Below are positions 45,450 to 54,078 of a DNA stretch of 64,000 nucleotides, piece after piece. Where the stretch lies: assembly GCF_000718165.1 (NCBI RefSeq), contig NZ_JOEY01000046.1:98499-162498 (forward strand), in the 5' to 3' direction. Each line of letters opens with the position of its first letter. The stretch's first letter is position 1. Made by a program: the position numbers and the translations under genes. The DNA is from Streptomyces fulvoviolaceus. Its GTDB lineage: Bacteria; Actinomycetota; Actinomycetes; Streptomycetales; Streptomycetaceae. The notes under the pieces are model-generated. The model was not told the origin of the DNA and did no database searches. It worked only from the letters and a program-made list of their open reading frames with translations.

Positions 45450-46517
45450 TCAGCGCACGATGGCGCGCAGCAGTTCCACTCCCATCTGCATAAGCTTCTG
45501 CACATCGACCCGGTGGTAGACGTATCTGCCGCTTCGCTCTGAGGTGAGCACGCCGGCCGCGCGGAGTCTGGCGAGATGCCGTGACACCTGTGGTCGGGTC
45601 ATGTTCATACGGCGGGCGAGATCGGAGGTGGTGATCGCCTCGTTCACCAGATGACGGCACAGGGCCAGGCGCGCGGGATCCGACAGAATGGTCAGCCGTT
45701 GCTGCATTTCGTCGATGGACGCGGGCTGGCTGTGCCAGGCCACCGGATAGTGCACCACCACGGGGAAACCGGCCTCACCGCGAATGATGAGGTGCGGGCG
45801 TCCGTGAATGGTCGGGACGAGAAGGGTGCTGTTTCCCCGGAGGGCGACGGTCAGGTTCTGCAGTTTGTCGAAGCGCACCGCCCTGCCGCCCTGGACCGGC
45901 TGGGCGGCAGGGCTGACCGACGAGATCAGCTCGGCGAGCGGCAGCCCGCGCAGCCTCGAACGGGTCTGGTCGGCCTCCTCGCGCAGCCGGTCGTGAATAC
46001 GCTCCCATTCCTCGGCGAAGAATTCCCCGACGCAGTCCGTCAACGTCCGCATCAGCACGGCGCGGAATTCTTCCGGGTCGTCGACAAGCGACCTCGCCAG
46101 CTCACCGCGTGAGAACGAGCGCGCTTCGCACGCGGCGATGAATTCGCGCGGCCGGGAAACCGCCTGCCGGGGATCGAAGTCTCCGCCCTGGATCGTGTAG
46201 GCGGCGGCCTCGACGAAATCGCGCTCCGGAAGCCGCGACAGCCGCTCGATCTCCGCGTCCACGTCCGTGTCGAGCGGGCTGCTCAACGGCAGCAGCAGAC
46301 GGCAGCGGCGGCGGGCCCAGAGCGGCGCGAAGCGCGTCAGCCGGGCCCGCAGATCCGGAGACAGCGCCTCGTCGGTCCGCACCAGCCACGCCCGGTGTTC
46401 GAGGTGATGGTCGGGCTCCGCGAGCGCGTGCAGACAGGCCTGGAGCTCGGAGATCGGTGAGATGCCGATCTGCACGTCCGAGCTGTTAGCCCCCCTGAGG
46501 TCAAGTAGCACCGGCAC
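45450..46517 (-). CDS. DUF5937 - ArsR-type winged-helix regulator
   Basis: 355 residues from GTG at 46517. Most of the chain (1-260) is the DUF5937 region found fused to ArsR helices in actinobacteria: GISPISELQACLHALAEPDHH and FFAEEWERIHDRLREEADQT. The ArsR winged helix closes the protein: RLTILSDPARLALCRHLVNE, ITTSDLARRMNMTRPQVSRHL, VLTSERSGRYVYHRVDVQKL. No metal-binding cysteine pair is seen, so it senses a non-metal ligand. It is divergent from the hydrolase operon with a 26-bp palindrome between the starts, supporting direct control. Confidence 0.88.
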   Translation of the reverse strand: MPVLLDLRGANSSDVQIGISPISELQACLHALAEPDHHLEHRAWLVRTDEALSPDLRARLTRFAPLWARRRCRLLLPLSSPLDTDVDAEIERLSRLPERDFVEAAAYTIQGGDFDPRQAVSRPREFIAACEARSFSRGELARSLVDDPEEFRAVLMRTLTDCVGEFFAEEWERIHDRLREEADQTRSRLRGLPLAELISSVSPAAQPVQGGRAVRFDKLQNLTVALRGNSTLLVPTIHGRPHLIIRGEAGFPVVVHYPVAWHSQPASIDEMQQRLTILSDPARLALCRHLVNEAITTSDLARRMNMTRPQVSRHLARLRAAGVLTSERSGRYVYHRVDVQKLMQMGVELLRAIVR

Positions 46518-46534
46518 CCGGTCAGCCTAGCCCG

Positions 46535-46560
46535 ACTGTTGTCGCCTCCGCGATAACAGT
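46535..46560. promoter_or_regulatory. 26-bp palindromic operator between regulator and hydrolase operon
   Basis: ACTGTTGTCGC (46535-46545), a CTCC spacer and GCGATAACAGT (46550-46560) pair at 10 of 11 positions. It begins 18 bp upstream of the ArsR-type gene and ends 74 bp upstream of the hydrolase, so one bound dimer could control both. Confidence 0.65.
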
Positions 46561-46633
46561 GGGTTCACGCCGTGGTCAGCGGCGTAGCGTCCCCGCTCAC
46601 ATACACCGATGCGAGCGATGTGAAGGAGTGCAC

Positions 46634-48550
46634 GTGGTGGACAGTCCGGGTGGGCACGACGTCTGGCAACGCGTACCGGAGCCGGGTTCAGGGTGGCGTC
46701 AGGTGATCTCGGTGCCGGTGCGCGACGGCGTCGAACTCGTCGCGGACGTCTACGCCGCCGAGCCGGACCCGGCTCCCCGGCCGGTCCTGCTGGAGCGCAC
46801 GCCCTACGGCCGCTGCAGGGCACGTGGCTCGGACGGCGCCTTCGAGTCCTGGAACCCGCCTCCGCCGGAGGCGGTGTGCCGGCGCCTCGTCGAACGCGGC
46901 TACCACGTCGTCCGTCAGGACTGTCGCGGCCGGGGCGACTCCGGCGGCACGTTCGTGAAGTACCTCAACGAGGCGGAGGACGGTCACGACACCGTCGAGT
47001 GGATCGCCGCCCAGCCGTGGTGCGACGGACGGGTGGCGACGATGGGCGTGTCCTACGCCGCACACGTGCAGACCGCGCTCGCCTCGCTGGGCACCCCGCA
47101 CCTGTCCGCGATGTTCCTCGACTCCGGCGGCTTCGCGAGCGCCTACGAGACCGGGGTCCGCCTGGGCGGGGCCTTCGAACTCAAGCAGGCCACCTGGGCC
47201 TTCGCCCGCGCCAAGACCAGCGCGGAGACCCTCGCCGACCCCGTCAGGGCCGCCGCGCTCGACACCGAGTCGATCGAGGAGTGGTTCCGGCATCTGCCGT
47301 GGCGCCGGGGCCACTCACCCCTGCGGCACGCACCGGAGTACGAGGGCTATCTCTTCGAGCAGTGGGAGCACGGCCGCTTCGGGCCGTACTGGCAGCAGCT
47401 GGGCATCTACGGGCGGGGCCACTTCGACCGTTTCCCCGACGTGCCGAGTCTGCACATCTCCAGTTGGTACGACCCCTACATCCAGACCGCTGTCGAGAAC
47501 TTCCGCGAACTCGGCGCACGCAAGACGAGCCCGGCGTACCTGGTGCTGGGGCCGTGGACCCACGGCAAGCGGAGCTTCTCGTACGCGGGGGACGTCGATT
47601 TCGGCCCCGAGGCGACGCTGGACGGCAACCTGGCGCCCGACTACGTCGAGTTCCGGGCCGACTGGTTCGACTCCCAGCTGAACCCGACGGCGTCCAACCC
47701 CCCGGCCGTCCGGTACTTCCGGATGGGCGGCGGCTCGGGGAAGCGCAACGCCGACGGCCGGATCGACCACGGCGGTCGTTGGCTGAGCAGCTCGACCTGG
47801 CCGCCGGAGTCGTCGTACACCTCGCGGTTCTTCCTCAACGCGGACGGCAGTCTCAGCTCGGAGCGCCGAGCTGTGGGGGAGTCCCCGGAGACCCCGGCCT
47901 TCTCGGCCTCCCCGGAGTCCCCGGAGTATCTGGAGTACGACCACGATCCACGTGACCCGGTGCCGACGATCGGTGGGCAGGTCACGTCGGGTGAACCGGT
48001 GATGGTGGGCGGGGCCTTCGACCAGCGCCCCGACGACCGGACGTTCTCCCTGTCCCGGTCGCGGCTGCCGCTCGCCTCCCGGCCCGACGTCCTCACCTTC
48101 GAGACCGAGCCGCTGGAGAAGGACGTCGTCGTGGCCGGTCCGGTCGTCGCCCGGCTCGCGGTGTCGTCGAGCGCGGCCGACACCGACTTCACCGTCAAGC
48201 TGATCGACGTCCACCCGCCGAGCGCCGACTACCCGGCCGGCTTCGCCATGAACCTCACCGACGGCATCCTCCGATGTCGCTACCGGGACTCGTTCGAGAC
48301 ACCGTCACCACTCGAACCCGGGCGGATCTACGACGTGACGGTCGAGGCGCCCGGCACCGCCAACCTCTTCGCCCGTGGCCACCGGATCCGGGTGGACATC
48401 AGCTCCAGCAACTTTCCCCGGTTCGACGTCAACTCCGGCACCGGCGAGCCGGAGACCACCGACCGCCGTCAGGTGATCGCGACGAACAGGGTCTTCGTCG
48501 ACGGGCGCTCCACGATCACGCTGCACCTCCTCGCCGTGGAGCAGATATGA
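46634..48550 (+). CDS. CocE/NonD-family hydrolase (X-Pro dipeptidyl-peptidase S15 fold)
   Basis: 638 residues. Family elements: RDGVELVADVYAAEP, LLERTPYGR, VVRQDCRGRGDSGGTF, WIAAQPWCDGRVATMGVSYA with the nucleophile Ser in GVSY, LHISSWYDPY and LVLGPWTHGK (catalytic Asp and His), and a C-terminal jelly-roll (YDVTVEAPGTANLFARGHRIRVDISSSNFPRF). It hydrolyses acyl, ester or peptide bonds, probably in the cytosol since no signal peptide is seen. GTG 46634 or 46637 both suit the AAGGAG at 46623. It overlaps the CapA-like gene, so an N-acyl or peptide substrate is inferred. Confidence 0.9.
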   Translation: MVDSPGGHDVWQRVPEPGSGWRQVISVPVRDGVELVADVYAAEPDPAPRPVLLERTPYGRCRARGSDGAFESWNPPPPEAVCRRLVERGYHVVRQDCRGRGDSGGTFVKYLNEAEDGHDTVEWIAAQPWCDGRVATMGVSYAAHVQTALASLGTPHLSAMFLDSGGFASAYETGVRLGGAFELKQATWAFARAKTSAETLADPVRAAALDTESIEEWFRHLPWRRGHSPLRHAPEYEGYLFEQWEHGRFGPYWQQLGIYGRGHFDRFPDVPSLHISSWYDPYIQTAVENFRELGARKTSPAYLVLGPWTHGKRSFSYAGDVDFGPEATLDGNLAPDYVEFRADWFDSQLNPTASNPPAVRYFRMGGGSGKRNADGRIDHGGRWLSSSTWPPESSYTSRFFLNADGSLSSERRAVGESPETPAFSASPESPEYLEYDHDPRDPVPTIGGQVTSGEPVMVGGAFDQRPDDRTFSLSRSRLPLASRPDVLTFETEPLEKDVVVAGPVVARLAVSSSAADTDFTVKLIDVHPPSADYPAGFAMNLTDGILRCRYRDSFETPSPLEPGRIYDVTVEAPGTANLFARGHRIRVDISSSNFPRFDVNSGTGEPETTDRRQVIATNRVFVDGRSTITLHLLAVEQI

Positions 48551-49908
48551 GCACCGCCTCCGCCTCCACCGCATCCACCTACGCCGTCTCCGACACGGGT
48601 CTCACCCTCGCCGCCGTCGGCGACCTCGTCCTCGACGACGACGTCCTGACGCCACGCCTGGAAGCGACCTCCCCCGAACTCCTCGGCCTCCTGCGCGGCG
48701 CGCACGTCACGATCGGGAACTTCGAGACGACCGCGATCGACTTCGACCGCTTCGCCGGCTGGCCCGAGGCCGAACCCGGCGGATCATGGCTGGTCACCTC
48801 GGAGCGCGGCGGAGCCGATGTCCGTGCCATGGGCATCGACATGGTGTCGCGTGCGAACAACCACGCCACCGACTGGGGCGTGGCCGGCCTTCGCTCCACC
48901 AGTGCCGTCCTCGATGAGGCCGGACTCGTCCATGCCGGCGCCGGAGAGTCGCTCACCGCGGCCCGGGCACCGCGCTACCTCACCACCCGGCGCGGACGGG
49001 TCGCGCTCGTGTCGGCCGCGACCCGCTACCAGGCCATGTCCCTGGCCAGTGACCCGTTCGGGATCGTGCCGGCCCGCCCCGGGATCAACGGCCTGCGCAC
49101 CACGAAGTGGTTCGGTGTGCGCCCCGACGAGCTCAGGTCCCTGGCCGCGATCCGGGACAGTCTGCCGCCCGCGTCCCTGCATCACACCGCCCGCAAGGCC
49201 GACGCACGGGACGGCTCGGTGACGCTCGGAGGAACCGCGTTCATCTCGTCCGAGGCCACCGGTGGCCAGGTCGGGCCGTACTGGAAGGTCGACGACGAGG
49301 ACATCACCGCCTTGCGCACCAGCGTGCGCCAGGCCAAGCAGAGTGCCGATGTCGTCGCGGTCGCCCTCCACACCCACGAACCGGGCAACTACAGCGCCGA
49401 GCCGCCCCCCTTCCTCCACGACCTCGCGCACGCCGCGGTCGACGAGGGCGCCGACGTCGTCCTCGGCCACGGCCCCCACCAGTTGCGGGCGATCGAGGTG
49501 TATCGCAACCGGCCGATCTTCTATTCGCTCGGGAATTTCATCTTCATGCAGAACCGCCAATTCCCGCTGACCCGTGAGGCGTGGCGGCGCACCGGCCTGG
49601 ACCCGTCTCGGCACACTCCCGGCGAGATGCTCGAACAGAAACGGCTCAAGGGGCCTTTCAGCGACCGGGTCTGGTACGAGAGCGTCGCGGTGTCTCTGTC
49701 ATTCGAGAACCAGGGCGCCGTCGACATCACGATTCACCCGTTGACCCTCACGTTCGACACACAGCATCATTCCGACCGGGGAACTCCTCGACCGGCGGAC
49801 GTCACTGCCGCACATCGCATACTCAATCGACTCCGCACACTTTCCGAGGCGTACGGAACCGAAATCCTCCTTGGCAACGGCCAAGGCTGCATCCGCATCG
49901 ACCGATAA
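48547..49908 (+). CDS. CapA/PgsA-type metallophosphatase-fold protein
   Basis: 453 residues, ATGA overlap with the hydrolase. The fold signatures are LTLAAVGDLVLDDDV (metal Asp), TIGNFETTAID, SRANNHATDWGVAGLRST, VALHTHEPGNYSAEPP, VLGHGPHQLRAIEVYRNRPI and FYSLGNFIF. CapA proteins are linked to poly-gamma-glutamate metabolism, but this one lacks the usual membrane anchor or signal and the capBC partners, so a soluble hydrolase of gamma-glutamyl or similar bonds is plausible. It is followed by an AbgT transporter 31 bp downstream. Confidence 0.88.
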   Translation: MSTASASTASTYAVSDTGLTLAAVGDLVLDDDVLTPRLEATSPELLGLLRGAHVTIGNFETTAIDFDRFAGWPEAEPGGSWLVTSERGGADVRAMGIDMVSRANNHATDWGVAGLRSTSAVLDEAGLVHAGAGESLTAARAPRYLTTRRGRVALVSAATRYQAMSLASDPFGIVPARPGINGLRTTKWFGVRPDELRSLAAIRDSLPPASLHHTARKADARDGSVTLGGTAFISSEATGGQVGPYWKVDDEDITALRTSVRQAKQSADVVAVALHTHEPGNYSAEPPPFLHDLAHAAVDEGADVVLGHGPHQLRAIEVYRNRPIFYSLGNFIFMQNRQFPLTREAWRRTGLDPSRHTPGEMLEQKRLKGPFSDRVWYESVAVSLSFENQGAVDITIHPLTLTFDTQHHSDRGTPRPADVTAAHRILNRLRTLSEAYGTEILLGNGQGCIRIDR

Positions 49909-49939
49909 GCGCGTACCTCGGTAAAGGAGCCAGCGAGAA

Positions 49940-51487
49940 ATGACTGCCCCCTCAGAAGTACAGCAGAGACCCCAGCGACTCACCCGGTTCCTGGACGGCG
50001 TCGAACGGATAGGCAACAAACTGCCCCATCCGTTCTGGCTGTTCTGGATCCTGGCGGTCGTCGTGGTCGCCACCAGCGCGATCATGGCCGCGGCCGGCGT
50101 CACGGTCATCGACCCGGCGACCGGTGATCCGTCCCCGGTGAAGAACGCCCTGTCGGTCGCCGCGGTCCGCGAACTCACCCTCGGTGCCGAGGAGTCGTTC
50201 CTGACCTTCGGGCCACTGGGCACCGTACTGATCATCATGATCGGCCTCGCGGTCGCCGACCGCTCGGGCATGCTCGAAGCGCTGGCCCGCCACACGCTGG
50301 GACGTGTCCGCCCCAGCCATGCCGTCTTCGCGGTCTGCGTGGCCGGGGCGATGTCGAAGTTCCTGTCCTACAGCGCCTATGTGATCCTCGTACCGCTGGC
50401 CGCGCTCGTCTTCAAGGCCGTCGGACGGTCTCCCATGCTGGGCATGATCGTGGCCTTCCTGTCGATCAACGCGGCCGGTGACGCGAACCCGTTCATCGCT
50501 CCGAGCGACGTCATCTTCGCGAAGATCGCCACCGAGGCCGCGCAGATCGTCGATCCCGGGGCGATCGTCCGGCCCACCGACAACACCTACTTCACCACCG
50601 TCTCCGCGGTCGTCCTCGCGATCGTTCTCACCGTGGTCACGGAGAAGGTCCTGTCCAAGCGTGAGCACGAACTCGTGCCCGACGACGGCGCCACCGGCCC
50701 GACCACCGGCGTCCGCTCCGGCTCCGTCCCCGACGAGGTCGAAATCCGCGCGCTGCGCTGGACCGGCATCGTCGCCGCGGTCTTCTTCGGACTGCTGGTC
50801 ATCGGGATGATCCCGGCGGGCTCCCCGCTGCGCGGTGAGAACGGCGCCATCCTCGACTCCACGCTCTTCAACAGCATCGCGCTGGTCCTGAGCCTGTTCT
50901 TCCTGCTCATCGGGGCCACCTACGCCCGCCTGACCGGCAAGCTCACCAGCTCGTCCGACCTGCCCACCTTCATGGCGGACGGGATCAAGTCGATCGCGCC
51001 GCTCCTCGTGCTCTTCTTCGCCGTCTCGCAGTTCCTCGCGCTGTTCCAGTGGACCGGCATCAGCACCGTCGTCGCGGTACGGGGAGCGGAGGGCCTGAAG
51101 AGTCTCGACGCCCCGGTCTTCATCGTGCTCATGCTGCTCATCGCCGGTATCGCCCTGCTGAACCTGCTGATCACCAGCGGGACCGCGCTGTGGGCGCTCA
51201 TCGCTCCGGTGATCGTTCCCATGACCATGCTGGTCGGGGCCAACCCGGCCACGGTCATGGCCGTCTACCGGATCGCGGACTCCTGTACCAACTCCATCAC
51301 CCCGATGAGCGCGACGTTCGTCCTCACCGTCGGCTATCTGCAGACCTATCAGAAGAAGGCGGGAATCGGCACCCTGGTGTCGTTCACCCTCCCCGCCGCC
51401 ATGGCGATGATGGTCGCCTGGATCGCCCTGTTCGCCATCTGGTACGCCGTGGGTCTGCCACTGGGCCCCGGCTCACCGGTCCACTGA
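49940..51487 (+). CDS. AbgT-family transporter (p-aminobenzoyl-glutamate type)
   Basis: 515 residues with about 11-13 membrane helices. Family signatures: RFLDGVERIGNKLPHPFWLF at the N-terminus, MIGLAVADRSGMLEALARHT, AFLSINAAGDANPFIAPSDV, FFAVSQFLALFQWTG and RIADSCTNSITPMSATFVLT. AbgT proteins carry p-aminobenzoyl-glutamate in E. coli, and related members export antimetabolites. AAAGGAG lies ten bases before the ATG. It ends the three-gene operon; with two hydrolases upstream, uptake of a glutamyl amide conjugate followed by its breakdown is a reasonable hypothesis. Confidence 0.92.
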   Translation: MTAPSEVQQRPQRLTRFLDGVERIGNKLPHPFWLFWILAVVVVATSAIMAAAGVTVIDPATGDPSPVKNALSVAAVRELTLGAEESFLTFGPLGTVLIIMIGLAVADRSGMLEALARHTLGRVRPSHAVFAVCVAGAMSKFLSYSAYVILVPLAALVFKAVGRSPMLGMIVAFLSINAAGDANPFIAPSDVIFAKIATEAAQIVDPGAIVRPTDNTYFTTVSAVVLAIVLTVVTEKVLSKREHELVPDDGATGPTTGVRSGSVPDEVEIRALRWTGIVAAVFFGLLVIGMIPAGSPLRGENGAILDSTLFNSIALVLSLFFLLIGATYARLTGKLTSSSDLPTFMADGIKSIAPLLVLFFAVSQFLALFQWTGISTVVAVRGAEGLKSLDAPVFIVLMLLIAGIALLNLLITSGTALWALIAPVIVPMTMLVGANPATVMAVYRIADSCTNSITPMSATFVLTVGYLQTYQKKAGIGTLVSFTLPAAMAMMVAWIALFAIWYAVGLPLGPGSPVH

Positions 51488-51574
51488 CCGCGCCGATCCA
51501 CTGACCACGCCGGTTCGCTGAGCTTCTTCGAGTTGGCTACCGATCAGGTGACGGTCCACGAAGCGCAACGGGCG

Positions 51575-51632
51575 AGGCCCCTGAGCTGTTGATCGAGATG
51601 TCTGACGTCTCAACCACACTGCTCAGGGGCCT
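51575..51632. repeat. Inverted repeat at the edge of an IS remnant
   Basis: AGGCCCCTGAGC (51575-51586) and GCTCAGGGGCCT (51621-51632) are perfect 12-bp arms around a 34-nt loop, immediately before the transposase fragment. This fits a subterminal palindrome of the element or a terminator shielding it. Confidence 0.55.
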
Positions 51633-51634
51633 CG

Positions 51635-51835
51635 TTGGTCATCTGTCCTGCCGCACTCGACCTGCCCCACGACCTGGCGAAGATCGCTGCCGGGTTCCGG
51701 ATCAGCGAGTCCACCGCCCACGCCTACACCAGCGCGGTCATCCACCTGCTCGCCGAACGTGCGCCGGGTCTGCTGAGGGTCCTGCGCGAGGCCGATGTGG
51801 ACTGCGTCCTCCTGGGGGCGCAACCGCTGATCTCG
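51635..51835 (+). pseudogene. Remnant of an IS5-like (DDE/HTH Tnp) transposase
   Basis: After ALDLPH the frame jumps to DLAKIAAGFRISESTAHAYT then SAVIHLLAERAPGLLRVLRE and DCVLLGA, i.e. the helix-turn-helix part of a DDE_4-type transposase with the preceding ~35 residues deleted and the catalytic domain missing. It is therefore inactive. The fragment ends about 60 bp before the stop of the LacI gene and may have altered that gene's 3' end. Confidence 0.7.
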
Positions 51836-51893
51836 GATGCTCGTCAAAGCGGATCAAGCGCAGTCTGCGGCTGTCTGCCGACGTATGACGCGC

Positions 51894-53027
51894 TCATTGT
51901 GCCGGTCTGCGAGTCGGCCGACGAGCGGGTGCCTGGATCGGTACCCCGTTGTGCCCAGGAGACGCCTTCTTCAGGATTCGTCCGGATTTGCCCCGTGTGC
52001 GCACAGTCGGATCCGAGGACTCCCGGACAACAAGCTCTGTCGGCAGGCGCCGCTGGGACGGCGCATCGCTGGTCTCACCGCGGAGGCGGGCGACGAGTAG
52101 GCGGGCGGCCTCGGCGCCCATCTGGTGGAGGGCGCTGCGAACCGTACTCAGGGGGACGGGAAGATCCCGGGCAATGGAGATGTCGTTGAACCCTACGACG
52201 GCCACGTCCGTTCCGATCTTGCACTCGAGGTCGCGCAGGGTCCCCATGACACCGATCGCGGTCATGTCGTTGACCGCGAAGATGGCCGTCGGCGGCCGTT
52301 TCTTGCGCATGAGCCTCAGCGTGGCGGCCCGGCCGCCGTCAGCGTCGAAATTGGAGTGGATCACGAGATCGCGCGGGGTGTCGATTCCGCGCTCGGCAAG
52401 CGCGTCCAGGCATCCTCTGGTCCGTTCCCTCCCGGTGCTGGCGTAGGGCTGGCCGGCGATGATGCCTATGCGTCGATGACCGAGATCAGCCAGGTGTGTG
52501 CCCACCAGGCGTCCGCCCGTGTAGTCGTCGGCTGTGACGGAGTCGAACCCGTCGTGGGTTCGGCTCACGAGCACGAAGGGCGTGCCGCGTGCGGTCAGCT
52601 CCGCCAGGAACGGACTGTCGGCGTGGGCATCCCCGAGGATGAGGCCGTCCACGCGGCGGCTCAGTAGCAACTCGGCGCGGCGACGTTGTTCGTCGGGGGA
52701 GTCGAGCGTGTTCGCCACAACGGTTTGGTAACCGAGTTCCGTCGCGGCGTGGTCGATGCCCTCGTAGATGGTGCTGAGCACGACGTCGGTGAGGTGAGGG
52801 ACGAGCACGCCCAGCATGTGCGTCTGCTTCGACCGCAGACTGGCGGCCTGAGCGTCAGGCTCGTAATTGGCCTGCCGGGCGATCTCCAGGACGCGTTCGG
52901 CCGCCGCGGAGGACGGCGGCAGCCCCTGCCGGGAGCGGGCCAGGACACGCGAGGCGGTGGACACGGCGACCCCTGCGGCCGCCGCGATCTCGCGCAACGT
53001 CGCGCGCCTCGCTGATCCTTCCTCCAC
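51894..53027 (-). CDS. LacI-family transcriptional regulator
   Basis: 377 residues from GTG at 53027, preferred because GGAGGGAG lies seven bases upstream; an ATG ten codons earlier lacks a ribosome site. The helix-turn-helix and hinge are RATLREIAAAAGVAVSTASR and VLEIARQANYEPDAQAASLR; the effector domain follows with LGVLVPHLTDVVLSTIYEGI, SVTADDYTGGRLVGTHLADL and VVGFNDISIARDLPVPLSTV. A ~35-residue basic tail after LPTELVVRESSDP is not typical and may come from IS rearrangement. It is divergent from the amidase operon across a perfect 18-bp operator. Confidence 0.9.
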   Translation of the reverse strand: MEEGSARRATLREIAAAAGVAVSTASRVLARSRQGLPPSSAAAERVLEIARQANYEPDAQAASLRSKQTHMLGVLVPHLTDVVLSTIYEGIDHAATELGYQTVVANTLDSPDEQRRRAELLLSRRVDGLILGDAHADSPFLAELTARGTPFVLVSRTHDGFDSVTADDYTGGRLVGTHLADLGHRRIGIIAGQPYASTGRERTRGCLDALAERGIDTPRDLVIHSNFDADGGRAATLRLMRKKRPPTAIFAVNDMTAIGVMGTLRDLECKIGTDVAVVGFNDISIARDLPVPLSTVRSALHQMGAEAARLLVARLRGETSDAPSQRRLPTELVVRESSDPTVRTRGKSGRILKKASPGHNGVPIQAPARRPTRRPAQ

Positions 53028-53108
53028 TGTCCTGCTCCCTCCGGTCGAACCGTCCATGAAGAGAAGAGTCTCTCAAACGTTGACGCCATGCAATCGTTTC
53101 TGTAGTTT

Positions 53109-53126
53109 CGCGGAAACGTTTCCGCG
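53109..53126. promoter_or_regulatory. Perfect 18-bp LacI-type operator
   Basis: CGCGGAAACGTTTCCGCG is fully palindromic with the central CG dyad typical of LacI-family sites. It lies 82 bp upstream of the LacI start and 27 bp upstream of the amidase start, a repressing position for the amide operon. Confidence 0.8.
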
Positions 53127-53152
53127 CTGCTCCTGTCGAGAGGGTGTCTCCC

Positions 53153-54010
53153 GTGGTCGATGACCCAGGTGTTGTCCGCGTCGCCTGCGTCCAGATGCGT
53201 CCCCAGGTCGGTGAGCCCGAGCTGAACGTCCGCCGGTCGGCGGAGTTCGTCTCCGCCGCGGTCGCCGGGGGTGCGTCCCTCGTCGTGCTGCCCGAGCTGT
53301 GCAATTCCGGATACGCCTTCGACAGTCGAGAGGAGGCCTGGGCCGGAGCCGAGGAGATTCCCGGCGGAAAGGCGTGCCGGGCGTGGGAGGAGCTGTGCCG
53401 TCGGCACGGTATCCACCTGGTTGCCGGGATCGCCGAGCGATCCGGCTCGCGGCTGTTCAATTCGAGCGTCGTGTTCGGCCCCGACGGGTATGTCGGCACG
53501 TTCCGCAAGGTGCACCTGTGGGACCGGGAGAACCTCTTCTTCGAACCTGGCGATCTCGGATTTCCGGTGTTCCAGACGCCGATCGGCCGTATCGGAACCT
53601 TTATCTGCTACGACGGCTGGTTTCCCGAGTCCTACCGTGAATGCGCTGTGCGGGATGCGGACATCATCTGCGTCCCGACCAACTGGGTGCCGATTCCGGG
53701 ACAGGCAGAAGGCCAGCCGGCCATGGCGACTGTCCTGTGCATGGCGAACGCCCACTCCAACTCCGTCTACGTCGCGGCGGCCGATCGGGTCGGCGCCGAG
53801 CGGGGGCAGCCGTTCATCGGCCAGAGCGTCATCGTCAGCTACACCGGCTGGCCGATAGCGGGCCCGGCGTCCCCTGATGCCGAGGAGATCGTCTACGCCG
53901 ACCTCGACCTCAAGCAGGCTCGGGCGGCGCGCCGCTGGAACGACTTCAACGACCCGGTTCGGGACCGGCGGCCCGAGGCCTACACCGGCCAGTCGTCGAC
54001 CACACCGTAA
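53153..54010 (+). CDS. Nitrilase-superfamily carbon-nitrogen hydrolase (amidase)
   Basis: 285 residues. The catalytic triad is complete: E48 (LVVLPELCNSGY), K119 (GTFRKVHLWDRENLFFEPGD) and C152 (IGTFICYDGWFPE). Family closing motifs VPTNWVPIPG and GQSVIVSYTGWPI are present. These enzymes hydrolyse simple amides or N-carbamoyl groups to acid and ammonia in the cytosol. GTG at 53153 sits nine bases after GAGAGG; a GTG three codons upstream is too close to that site. It is the first gene after the LacI operator and upstream of an amide/urea-type ABC transporter. Confidence 0.9.
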   Translation: MVDDPGVVRVACVQMRPQVGEPELNVRRSAEFVSAAVAGGASLVVLPELCNSGYAFDSREEAWAGAEEIPGGKACRAWEELCRRHGIHLVAGIAERSGSRLFNSSVVFGPDGYVGTFRKVHLWDRENLFFEPGDLGFPVFQTPIGRIGTFICYDGWFPESYRECAVRDADIICVPTNWVPIPGQAEGQPAMATVLCMANAHSNSVYVAAADRVGAERGQPFIGQSVIVSYTGWPIAGPASPDAEEIVYADLDLKQARAARRWNDFNDPVRDRRPEAYTGQSSTTP

Positions 54011-54078
54011 CAAATCGGCGTGAGCGTCCGCGTCGTATCATCCCCAACCCGGCTGGACCAGACAAAAAGGGAAACACC

